Origin: Chelydra serpentina
Lineage: Eukaryota > Chordata > Testudines > Chelydridae
Assembly: GCA_037349315.1 (NCBI GenBank)
Contig: JBAIAC010000023.1
Coordinates: 31,472,501 to 31,536,500, forward strand
Length of the DNA stretch: 64,000 nt
Direction: 5' to 3'
A program made the translations under genes and the position numbers. Positions 45,001 through 57,000 of this stretch are shown here, one piece after another; within the stretch, counting starts at the first letter, position 1; every line of letters begins with the position of its first letter. The notes beneath the pieces are model-generated. The model worked only from the letters and a program-made list of their open reading frames with translations. It did not search any database and was not told the origin of the DNA.

Positions 45001-48000
45001 TGGCTCTAACCTTTCAAGACACCTATTTTCAGATATCCATACAGCTGGCTCATAGGAAATACCTCAGATTCCTAGTAGGAACATCTCATTACCAGTATAG
45101 TGTCTTGTCTTCTGGTCTTCCACAGCACCAGTACTGTTCATCAAGGACTTGGCAGTTGTAGCAGCTCACGTAAGGAGAGAAGGGATCCAGGTCTACCAAT
45201 AGCCCAATGATGGGTTGATCCAGGAAAGATCACTGCAACAAGTGACCAACTTGATTAAAGTAGCCTTAAAGTTCTTTGCCACACTGACTCAAAGCAGAGA
45301 GTTCATAAAAGTCTTGTTAGATTTCAAGTCAACAAGAGCCATCTTCCACAAAAATGATTTTAAACTATTGTCCTCAACAACTCTCATTTCATCGAATTGG
45401 ACTGTTTACTAGACCTGAAACAACTTTGGCCTCCTATTATTTCCATAAGGGTTTATCTAGCAATAATATCTGCACATCACCCTGCTATCCAGGGCCAAAC
45501 TGTATTTTTCCATCCTAGAGTGGCTAGATTTCTTAAAGGCCCTATTCATTAGTTTTATGTTTTTTAACCCCTTCAGTTCAGGAGTCACCTGCCTCTTGGG
45601 ACCTCAATATAGTTTTAACAGGATTGATGGGTCTCCTTTTAGAGTCCTTAGGTGGTATAGGGAACAGGTTGCTATCAGTGAAGACTGCCTTTTTAGTTGC
45701 CATTACATCAGCTCAAAGGATTGGGGATTCAGACCCTTATTGTGGGGACACTCATTCTTTGGCAGAGGCTTCCAGAATGGATGCCTATCTTGGTAGGGCT
45801 GACTTGCCGTTTTTGTTTAAGTAGGATACCTACCAGCAAATGGATTGTTTGTTACTCACCAAGTGTAGAATCTGTGTGAACAATCACTGAAAGAAAGAGA
45901 GCTTACTTACCTTACAGTAACTGATTCTTTGAGATGTGTTGCCCAGGTGAATTCCACACCCTGCCCTCCTTTCTTGCTATTAGAGTCCTACTCCTCTGGG
46001 ATTCTGTTTTGGCGAAGGACCTGAAGGATGGTTGGGGTCGCTCCACCCTTATGCCTCAGGTGGGGGGTGGATGGGAAGCAAGGAGATCTAGGGCACAGGT
46101 GCAGCCCCAATGGACACTGCTGGCCAAAAGAATCCAATCTTACAGGCATGAGGAACATGTGCACCGAGAGTGGAATCCATGTGGAAAACACATCCCAAAG
46201 AACTTCAGTTACTGTAAGGTAAGTAACCTTTTTTTTCTTCTTTTGAATAAGGGATTGAGGACCTGATTCTACTGCCATTTTGCATTAAATATTCCCACTG
46301 GCTTTAGTGGGAGTTTGTGTGCATAGGAACTGCAGGGTCAGGCTGAAAACAATGCAGCTTAGGATCAGATTAGCAGAACTGGACTATTTTTCAAACATAT
46401 TCTTACTAAAGTTACTCTGCCTTAAAAAGGAAAAAAGAATGAAACATTGTTTTTCTTTCTATCTGTTTAATTTTTGTTGTGCTTCCAGCTGTCTGTTTTA
46501 TTTTACTATCATTCTGCATATAGTTTTTACAATGAAGTAGTTCAGCTGATTTCTTTTCCTGTAAAATATTTAGGTAAATTTACCATAAATGGCTCTGACA
46601 AAGGTACCTGATCTACAATAATAATAGATAAATGAAAGGACGGGAATCAGTTACCGGGTGAAGTGATGGCAATAATTCAAACTAACTAGACCACAAAGTA
46701 AGGGCCAGATTCTCTGGTGTTTTAATTCCTGCCTCCTGCAGCCCCAGCCTGCCCTGCCCTTCCCTTGTAGTGGCAGAGGCCATGACCACAGTATGCTATG
46801 CTCTGGCTGGCTCAGTTGGCATATGCTTGGTTTCTCAGATGTAAAAGTCTCCCCAACACTTTCCCCCTCACTTTGCACCAAGTTTCTGCTTGGGACAGCA
46901 CAGAATGTGGTTGTTTAAGTGTGTTACCTTGGTTCCAGTAGTACATCTTGGGTCAGCCTACAGCTCTGAACCACATAGCCTGGTAAGTTGTATGTCCACT
47001 TCCCATATCTCCTGCTTCTGTGGGAAATATTGACATGTAATTAAAGAGAAACGTTGAAAGAAAGTGTATCAAATGAGAGAGTGTAAAAAAATAATTGAAA
47101 CAATGGACCTGATTTTCCACTCTCTTGCACCTGGTGTTGTCATTTACATCTCTGAAAATGCAACTGAATCAGGAAGCTAGAGGTTTTATTTTCACTTTGC
47201 ACAGGCATACAAAGAAGGCACCCAGGTGTGAGGCAGAGGAGAATCAGGCCCACTGTGTTTATTAATAACCAGTCCTGCTTGGTGTGACACTGTCTTTGCA
47301 TCATGCTGTCACAGATATCCAATAACGTAATTGTGTTCTAAACATATAACCACCCCAGTAACTCCGAAATGATTTAGTAATATAACTTTTTTATTGTAAG
47401 ACTCCTAAAGAAACAGTTCTTTCACCGAGCATTGAAAGTGATGAAAATGAAGCCTGATAAGGACACAAAAAAAGAAAAAGAGAAAGGAAAGACTGAGAGT
47501 GGGAAAGAGGATGAGAAAAAAAGCAAGAAGGAAAGTGGCAAAGATGAAAAGACTAAGAAGGAGAAAGAGAAGGAAAAGAGAAAGGATGGTGAGAAAGAAG
47601 AGTGCAAGAAGGTAAGTGCAACCCCAAAAAGAAGACAGTCAAACCTATTAGCAGATACTACTAACTACTGTGAAAAACCTAGTTTTTAAAAGGGTAAGGT
47701 TGTTCGATTCAAAATTTAATCTACCATCTCCTTGCTATTCTATTACTTTGGGCTTTAAAATATACTTACTACTTTAAATATCTGGATCTAAATTTTCCAA
47801 GGGAGCCCAACCTGGCCTCCATTTGTGCACCTCATCATTTTATAGTAATGACAGAGAAGATAGAATTTACACTAACAAACAAAACACATTTGTCTTCGGT
47901 TGGAACATGCTTTGTACCAGTTGTGACGGGATCCCCGGGGTACAACCTGGAACTGGGGTCCCGCTGTACCCCCTTAACTCTCCAGCCTGGGCTGTCTCTC

Positions 48001-51000
48001 ATATTGCTTTGCTAGTGATAAGCAGCAAACCTCTCCAGGCACTATCATCACTTAGCACAACAGCATGTGGAGCCCCACAGCCAGCTAATTGCGTGAATGC
48101 TCCCTGAGCCACTCACGAATCTCACAGAGAGAGGCCCCAGCAAATCTCCCCAGCCTTGCACCCCCAGAATATACCGTCTTGCCCTAGTCAGAAGCCTGAC
48201 CAGTGTAAGTTTATTACCCAGTCCACCCCTCCCTCGATGTGGAGAGGACACATACTAGCCTTTGTAACCTGAGCTGAGATTTCCCAAGCACTTCGAGCAA
48301 AACACACAGTTTTAGGTAAAATGTAAAACAGATTTATTAACTACAGAAAGATAAATATTAAGTGATTATAAGCAGTAGGCACAAAAGGTGAGAGAGTTAC
48401 CTTTTCTTCTTTTCTTTTTTTTTTTGTTAAGTGCACGGTCTACATCTTAGTAGACTAGGCAGTATTTAGATCAAGTAGTTTTTCTCAGCTCACTGGATAT
48501 GGCAAGTAGGTCACAGTTCTTAATACACAGGCCTCTCCTTTAAGCCTGAGACCAGTCTCCTCAGTTCAAGTCTTTGTCTTCACAGCGTTCTTGTTGCTTC
48601 TAGAGTAGGTGGGGGATGAGAGAGGTAGAAGCATGATGCCATTGTCCCCTATTTTATATCCTCAGTCCATGTGCCTGGAAGACACTAGCCCAGATATGTC
48701 CTGGTGGGCTCTGCTGAGTCACAGAGTTGATTAATCCCCCATTGTGTGATGCTTGTGCAGCACTCTTACAGCATTGTAAACCCCTTGTTTGCCACTCCCC
48801 TGCTGATTAATGGTCTCTTAACACCCTCCTGGGAGAGGATAACCTCCTTTGTTGTCACTGGAGAACTAGCACTGGACAACGCTCAGGGTATGTCTACACT
48901 GCCCACGTTACATTGTGGCTGTGGCAGCGTTGTGACGTGGGCAGTGTGGACACGTTTTATCGCCGAGGGAGAGCTCTCCTGGCAATAAAAAAAACCCCAC
49001 CACTCCCAGTGATAAAGCGCTGTCTATACTGGCACTTTTCAGCGCTAAAACTTGTTGCTCAGGGGTGTGTGTTTTCACATCCCTGAACAACTTAAAGTTT
49101 TAGCGCTGAAAGTGGCAGTGTAGACACAGCCTCAAACTTGCAACATATTTCAGTAACAACCATATAGCAAAATTTCATAACTTCATACACACTAACAATA
49201 TACATACTTTGACAGAACAGTCAATTTCACCAGATTGTGACCTTTCATATGATATCTTACATGGCATGTTTTGTATGAAATATATAATAATTTATATGAC
49301 CGGGGTGAATATGAGGGTTCCAGGGTGCTGCGTAGAGGTGGAGGTGGACACCAATATATTAACATTTGTACATATATAAGACAGTGCACCAAATTTGTGT
49401 GCGCTGTTGCATGTGTAAAAATGGAAGTCCTAGTTTGAAATGTTGGCTAGTAATGGGAAATGCTTCTGCAGTAGTAGTCTTGTTGTTCAGCACTCATAAG
49501 CAACTTTGTAATAAGGGTATATGGATGCAGCCAACGTTTCAAAATGGGACCTATGAATCTGGAGCCTTTTACAGTCTCTAAATTCCTTTTTAATTATTTC
49601 TTCTGTTTCATGATTGATATATGTTCTTAGGATGAAAGCCCAGGAACACCCAAGAAAAAGGAAACCAAGAGAAAATTTAAACTTGAGCCACATGAAGATC
49701 AAGTTTTTCTGGATGGAAATGAGGTGAGGTTTGTATATAACTTATATTTCTACACTTCCTACATTTATCAGTGACCAGTACATTGACAACAAAATACTGA
49801 GACTGATTAATTTCTCCAGACGTTTTCCTTCTGCCCTTTTGATAGTTACCAGCTTGGGCAGAAACTTGCTGGCCTCTCTTGCTAATAGATCATGCCATAC
49901 TGAAGTATTTTTAAACAAAAGTTGGGGCTTCAAAAGTCAGTTAGAGAGAAGGGAGTCCAAGGTGGCTGCCATCTAGAAGCCTCATGGTCTGAACATGGGA
50001 CTGGAAGTCAGGCACGCCTGAATTCTTAACTAGGCTCCGCCACCAGAATAATGTCTGGATTCCTGCTCTTGCACTTATATCTTGAGACAAGAGGGAATTC
50101 CTGTACTTCTCAGTGATTTTGCCCATTTAAACAGAGGGAAATGTGTCTCATACATAGACCAACTGCTGTGTCTCATTGGCCCTTGGAATGTTTCCTTAAA
50201 TTCCTTTCTGACGGTGGTCAGCAAAGGAGTGTCCCGTTAGAACTATGACTGTTATGACTGGTTCCAGTTCTCTGCCTATCCTGCAGACTATACATCGAGA
50301 GAAACTTTCTTCACAAAATTGGTGAGTACCTACAGTAGTGGGTTTGTATGTCTGGTATGCAACTGACGTAACAGTCACCTTCTTTTCAGCTGTGAAGGTC
50401 ACCAGTTACTGCTGTCAGGTACTTTGAGTCTTCACTACTAGATGAAGATGCTATCTGGCTTTAATTACATTAATTAATCATACTAGTTCAAAGTACTCTA
50501 CACTTTGGCAAGAAACCTTTTCCTTAGGGTGAGTGAATTCCTGGTTCAAGTGGATTGTGTAGTTCCCATGAACACCTTTGGTACAATGTGGTGCAACTGT
50601 GGGGATTAAGATGACACTGTACCCTGGTACTGGGTATAAATTATTGCTCCTAATTGCCATTTGTCTAAAGTTCTATCTGATAGGCTATCTCCCTTACCTC
50701 TGTTTATTCCTACATTTGTCTTCTTTTGAGCATCCTGTCTTGCTGCCGGTTTTCCCTTGATCTTTCTCCTGGGTGCCTTTTGGCACCTAGAGCAGTATAT
50801 ATTTTTTCCTGTTGGGAACATGAGTTTTTGTTTTTACTGAAAGTTATGGCTTCATGGCCAGTACCTCCAAAGCTCCATAAACACTGTGATTTAGTGTTAT
50901 TTCTGACGCTCTTTCATTTCCATGAATCTGTTACCTAATGTGAACTGGAGAAAACATCTTTCATAAATTATCCTTAGCTAAAGCTTCTTTTAAGAAGTAA

Positions 51001-54000
51001 TGCTTCTAGGAATCCATTCAGGAAAGTGATTTTGTTGCTTAAGAGAAGGGAAAATTATTTACCTGTAATTATCTGAAGATATCCTGTGATGTGTTCCTAC
51101 TTCCTTACAGTTGGGAGATGAACCCTTCATGACTTACCTTTTGTCCATCAAGCTAATGTTTTGCTCACAAATGATTCTTGGAGGTTAGAGAGCTCCATGC
51201 TTCCCACTCATTAAAGCATTACAAATGAATGCTCAAGTGGGCTATTGAGGCACCACTGGTTGGTCAGTAAATGAGAGACAACTATCAGCACCGGAAAAAG
51301 TCGGTCTTTGAGAGCTAGGGAAGTTTATGCCAGTCTCATGCTAAACTTCAAGTCCTAAGTAGAAATATAGAGCTAAATGTTATTTTCAGTTAAACCAGAT
51401 GAAAGTAACTTTTCTTTCTTTACCTCTGACGGAGCTATGAGGATTAATGTTTGTAAGATGCTGAAAGTATAAAGGGCTATGTATTATTAATGGAAAATAA
51501 TATACTCCTGGGGGAATTCTGCACCACTGCACTTGCGCAGAATTTATTTTCCCTGCAGATTTCTTTGCTTCCCCGCAGAAAAATGACTTTCTGATGAGAA
51601 AGCTGCAAGAGCAGTCATGTGACGCTCCCCAGCAGTATGTTTTGGGTACCCAGGGCAGCTGGCACAGAGGTAAATCACTGTGGGGAAAAGGGCGGGACTG
51701 GGGAAGTCCCGGCTGGTGGCTCTTACTCTGCATTGGGCTCAGCTGCTAGTCCCAGCTGGGCTGAGGAGGATGGGACTTCCTCTTCCCCTTCACGGCATCT
51801 GGGACTGTGTCAGATCCACCCCCAGATTTATACTGTGGCTGTAGGAAGCTCTGCAAACTCCCCACTTCCTGCACCTATCGCTCCTCAACTGCAGGGGGAG
51901 GGATCACTGTACAGGGAGCTACTCCCCCATCCACCCAACCCCCATGCATCCAGACCCCCTCATACTCAGACTCTCCTGCCAAGCCTCACTCTCCCCACAC
52001 CCAGAACCCCAACAAGCCCCACTCCCCCTGCACCTGAACTACCCCAATGAGCCACCTGCACCCAGATCCCCACCCCGCTGAGCCCCAACCACATTCACCT
52101 GGACCCCCCTCCAGACTCCCATTACTGTTGCACCCAGAACCCCCCAACAAGCCCCCGTGCACCCAGATCCCCCACTGAGCCGCCCGCACCCAGAATGCCC
52201 CACACAGATCCCTCTCAACCCACACCTGGATCTCCCCCTTACCCTCCCACTAAGCCCCTCCACACTTGGATCCTGCCTTGCTGAGACTGCCTGCCCACAC
52301 CTGGTGCATGTGGCACTGAGTGGCATGGTCCTGGGGTGTTTCTGGGGCCAGCCCGTCCTTGTGCTGTGTCAGGGTTGGGTGCAGCCTCACTGCTGAGTCT
52401 GTGTCCCGAGTGGGAGCTGCACAGTGATCTCCCACCTCTGTGCAGCCAGTGGCCTGTGCTCCCCAATGCCATGCTGGAGCCTCCACATTTATTTGACAAA
52501 ATATGCAGAATTTTAAAATACTGTGCACAGAACTTTTAGTTTTTTGGCACAGAATGCCCTCAGGAGTAAATAATACTAGTAAGTCTTCATTAAAATCATT
52601 GAAATATTTTAAATAAAGGCACCAACATATACCAGGATGTGAGCAATATATTCTATTAAGAGCATTTATCAGATGCTGGAAGCTCCCAGCCTTCATCCTT
52701 GTGCCTGACAAGATATGGCACCAGTGTAATATTAAATATTTATATTATACATCCTTCTCCAATAAAAGTATTGTGCTTAGGCCTTCTGCTCACTGAGTCA
52801 GATTAAGATCAGTGCATTGCTGGGGCAATTTGTGTAGGCTTAAAGGGGTGGTAGTCACAAGGTTATATATCTGCTTCTGCAGCTACTTCACTGAGCAGAA
52901 TTGACATAGACTTGGCTTCATGTCGCATCCAAAAATACAGAACCTCCAGCAATGCAGTGCCCCCTCACCACAATGCTGTACCGTGGTTCAGTGCTGACTT
53001 GGAGGGCAGAGTGGCACCTGGTGGTGAATGTAACATAGTACTAGAGTAATATGGTAATAAAGAAACATGCAGCTGAGGAAATGAATCTGAAAGCTCTTAC
53101 CAAAGATCTTTATTTTGGAATATAATTTGTTAATTTTAACCTGATTATTCTTACTGCAGGTGTATGTGTGGATCTATGACCCAGTTCATTTTAAAACATT
53201 TGCCATGGGACTTGTTCTTGGTAAGTAAGAATGGATGTTAATGTGTAGTACAGGCTATAGTACCAAACAGGCATATCTGTTCCTCAAGACATCTGTCTCT
53301 TTCCCATGGACAAACCTTTTAGTTTTGCTCTAATTTGATACCTGCTTCAGCCTTGGTACCAATGAAAGAAAAGGTGCATGCAGTAAAAACCTCAGAATAG
53401 CAAGGCTCCTTTTTATTCTCTCATATTCAGACACAGAATTAACATTTATATCAGTTTGCACCTCGCTTACAGTTACACCTACTAACTGATCTGTAGATTT
53501 CAATTACTTAACACTAATAGATTGTGTCCTTAATAAGAACTGAACACTCAAAATTGATACCCTTTCCCTTCCACCTCCCCATATTATTTATGTAGATCAT
53601 TGGCCCAAGCAATTGTTTTTTACAGTCTAGACCAATTTTAATGTTTACACACGGGTCTGTTGTTCTTCATTAGATGCTGCTGTGTAATGGGGAAATGGAA
53701 AAAGTTAGGGCCTAAAAGGCACCCAACTTCCCTGAGTTTAGAAATCATGGTAGCACCTTTCTAGAGAATCATGTTGACACTTTATGCCTAACCGCTATGG
53801 TGATGGGCACCTTGGAAATACCTAAGGTAGATGGATACATATTTTTGATCAGTATATAAAGGGCCTAACCATGCTACATCTGGTGGGGATGTTGTGTACA
53901 GTATGCTTTGTATATTGGGTTCGGTCTACACTTACCATGGAATGCTTACTACTTATATGGTGCTTTTTATCTTGAGACTTATACAGATCATCTTTTCAAA

Positions 54001-57000
54001 CCCTCTGAGGCAGGTAAATCTTGTTTATTCCAATTATAAAATGAGGAAAACTGAGGCAGAGAGGTGAAGTGACTTGCCAAGGCAAGGCCACATGAGTAAG
54101 TCAGTGTCAGAACTGGCATTAGAATGTAGGAGTTGCTGGCTCCCAGTTCCATGTTCATATCATTTCTCGATCAAGCACAATTCTCTAAGGAGATATAATT
54201 TATATGACCATGATATATTTAGGGCTTTGAAAGGTAATGTGCTTAGCTTCTAAAGTGGTGTTGGGAGCCAGTTATGTGTTTATGCAATCTTGTAGACTTC
54301 AGCAAATAGCAGAAGGGCAGAAACTGCACAACTCTATGGAAGACCAGGGGGGTGAGGGTGGGGACTGAAAAACAAGCAAAAAATGAAAGGGTGGGGATAT
54401 TCACTTGCTCTCCAAACTTAAGCATGTTCTATTGGGTTTTTATGGCCTAAGCTGGTCATTTATATGTGTGTATTTGTGGGCCAAGAGAAATCCTACTCTG
54501 TTTCTGAATGGCAGTCAAATAATGGGAATGCCTATTCAAAGTGCTGTACAAACATTACTACAGGCAACAACACCAGACCGCTGTTGCCCTTTAATTGGTA
54601 ACTTATCCATGTTTCTCAAACTCTTATCTTCATTTTTAGTGATTGCGGTTATAGCTGCAACTCTCTTCCCGCTTTGGCCTGCAGAGATGCGAGTAGGTGT
54701 TTATTACCTCAGCGTAGGCGCAGGCTGTTTCGTAGCCAGTATTCTCCTCCTTGCTGTTGGTAAGTGTCATTTGTTATCAATAGAAGTTAGCTGAACAGGA
54801 CAAGCAGGGTAAAATTTTCAGAAGTGTCTAAGGGCTGGTCTACACTAACCCCCCATGTCGAACTAAGATACGCAACTTCAGCTACGTTAATAACGTAGCT
54901 GAAGTCGAAGTATCTTAGTTCGAATTTACCTGTGGTCCACACGCGGCGCGCAGGCTCCCCCGTCGATGGCGCTTACTCCTTGCGTCGAGCTGGATTACCA
55001 GCGTCGACGGGGGAGCACTTCCTGGTTCGATTTATCGCGTCCAGACAAGACGCGATAAATCGAACCCAGAAGATCGATCCAGCACCTCCGATCTATCCGG
55101 TAAGTGTAGACTAGCCCTAAGTGACTTAGGACCCTGTCTAATCTGTAAAAGTGGAATAAATACTTAGGCTCCTAAATCTGTCAGCTTCACTTTTGAAAAT
55201 GTTGCCCCTATTCTTTAAAATAGCCATAGACCAGTGGTCCCCAATCTGTGAGGCGTGCACCCCTTTGGGAAGTGTGGAGGAATGTCTGGGGGGGGCCCAG
55301 GCCAGCTCCCACAGGGGAGGAAGTGCCACCCAGCCCTACTCTTCCCTCAGCTCTGCTCCTGGCCCCAGCTCTGCTCCTGGCCACAGCTTGACCTCCCCAC
55401 CACAGCCCCACTCCTGGCCCTGGCTCTGCTCCTGGCCGGGGGAGCGTGGACACATTCCATTACTGGTAAGGGGGTGCGGTATGAGAGGAAAAGTTTGGGG
55501 ACCAGCGCCATAGACTAATCTTATGTGAGTAGTTCCTTAATCGCCACTATATGTCACTATTGTGGCATTGGAAAAAAGTGTTCCTCGGGGTCAATTTCAG
55601 GCTGCAGGCTGACACGAGCATGTGCAATCTTGATCTTGCATAGTGGAGATCATAGTCCTTAGGACAGCACAAGTGCTCTGTCGTATCAGAGCTCTCTGAT
55701 CCACTGTTCACGTTAGACCTCTCTTGCTGCTTCACTCTTGTTTTAGGCACTAGAGCTGCTGCTACTATCTAATGTGAGATGTGTTAGTAAGGTTGGGAGA
55801 TAAAAAAGGTGGCCAACGTGGTGGGGTCTTTAAACTGGAGGAGGAACAGTAGCTAAGTTGAAGAGAGAAACTTTGAGACAACAGGGAGGGGTATGTGTAG
55901 CATCTTGATATCTGAGGCCTGCATTTTGGCCACCTGCGTTTCTTAAATATATGGAGATATGCCTATCTCATAGAACTGGAAGGACCTTGAAAGGTCATCG
56001 AGTCCAGTCCCCTGCCTTCACTAGCAGAACCAAGTACTGTCCCCTGACAGATTTTTGCCCCAGATCCCTAAATGGCCCTAAATTCTAGGCAGAATTAGAT
56101 TCAGTGCCCTTAAGGAATAGCTCAGGACCAACACATAAGCACTTGCAAAAGCAGTGAAAGTGAGAATGTGGCTCACCTATTAAGGATTTGGGCCCAGAGC
56201 CTCAAATCTGAAATCAGTGGAAGTTAGGAGCCTAACTACCTTTGAGGAGCTGGATGCAGGTAATCAAGCTTTCTTTTTAACTTGCATGGTGTGTAGCTGA
56301 GCAAAACAATGCTTAAAATGCAGATGGGAAATCACTGACCCTCTTATTTTTCATGGGGATTTACAAACTAGTAGAGAAAACTTAGTCTTTGGCTCTTTAC
56401 TGTTTCTAACTTTTATCATCAAACCTTATATCAGACTTTTATTTTTGGGAGGGGGTTGAAGGATGGTACCTTTTAATTCTCCCCCTTGCTTGCTTCTCGA
56501 TCACCACCATTAAGTATCAGAACATCCTTTCACCCCAGGAATTTGGTTTCATTTGTATTTTGTGTGTTTTGTCTGTCCTCACTTGATTTTGAGTACAGCA
56601 GGGGAGAGACATCTAATAAACACAGTTGTTATATGTTGTAAATATTTATATAAAATATTTGGGCTTTCTCTCCTCACAGCCCGCTGCATCCTCTTCCTTA
56701 TTATTTGGCTGATAACTGGAGGAAGGCATCACTTCTGGTTTTTGCCAAATCTGACAGCAGACGTGGGTTTCATTGACTCCTTCAGGCCTCTGTACACACA
56801 CGAATACAAGGGACCAAAAGCAGACTCAAGGAAAGAGGAGAAATCAGAGTCCAAAAAGCAGCCGAAGTCTGACAGTGAGGAAAAATCAGATAGTGAGAAA
56901 AAGGAAGATGAGGATGGAAAAGTCGAAGCAATAGGCAACTCAGGAGCAGAAGGTTCTGGAGGAGAGCGGCATTCAGACACAGACAGTGATAGGCGTGAGG

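Larger units (their letters stand above)
42966..47400 (+). other. SEC62: SEC62 intron 3
   Basis: It contains a CR1 3' end (43405-43760), a DIRS-like remnant (43943-46235) and a palindromic repeat (47105-47251). Nothing assignable is seen in 42970-43400 and 46360-47100, apart from repeat-like 'gggccagattctctgg' at 46701. The acceptor is TTTTTTATTGTAAG. Confidence 0.85.
47612..49630 (+). other. SEC62: SEC62 intron 4
   Basis: It is mostly a solo LTR (47922 to about 49330) with a nested Harbinger MITE. The remaining 300 bp hold nothing recognised. Confidence 0.85.
49724..53159 (+). other. SEC62: SEC62 intron 5
   Basis: It contains a MIR (about 49975-50160) and a TIR element (51505-52566). Nothing assignable is seen in 50160-51430 or 52570-53140. 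Confidence 0.85.
54760..56679 (+). other. SEC62: SEC62 intron 7
   Basis: It contains a 286-bp MITE, a hAT element and a SINE fragment (listed separately). Nothing assignable is seen in 55520-55960 and 56130-56660. Confidence 0.85.

Noticed and set aside
47422..47607. Phe/Ser-rich minus-strand frame
   Set aside because: Antisense shadow of the Lys/Glu-rich SEC62 exon 4.
51619..52499. Pro/His-rich and Gly/Trp-rich frames on both strands
   Set aside because: Low-complexity CCCCA-type interior of the TIR element at 51505-52566.
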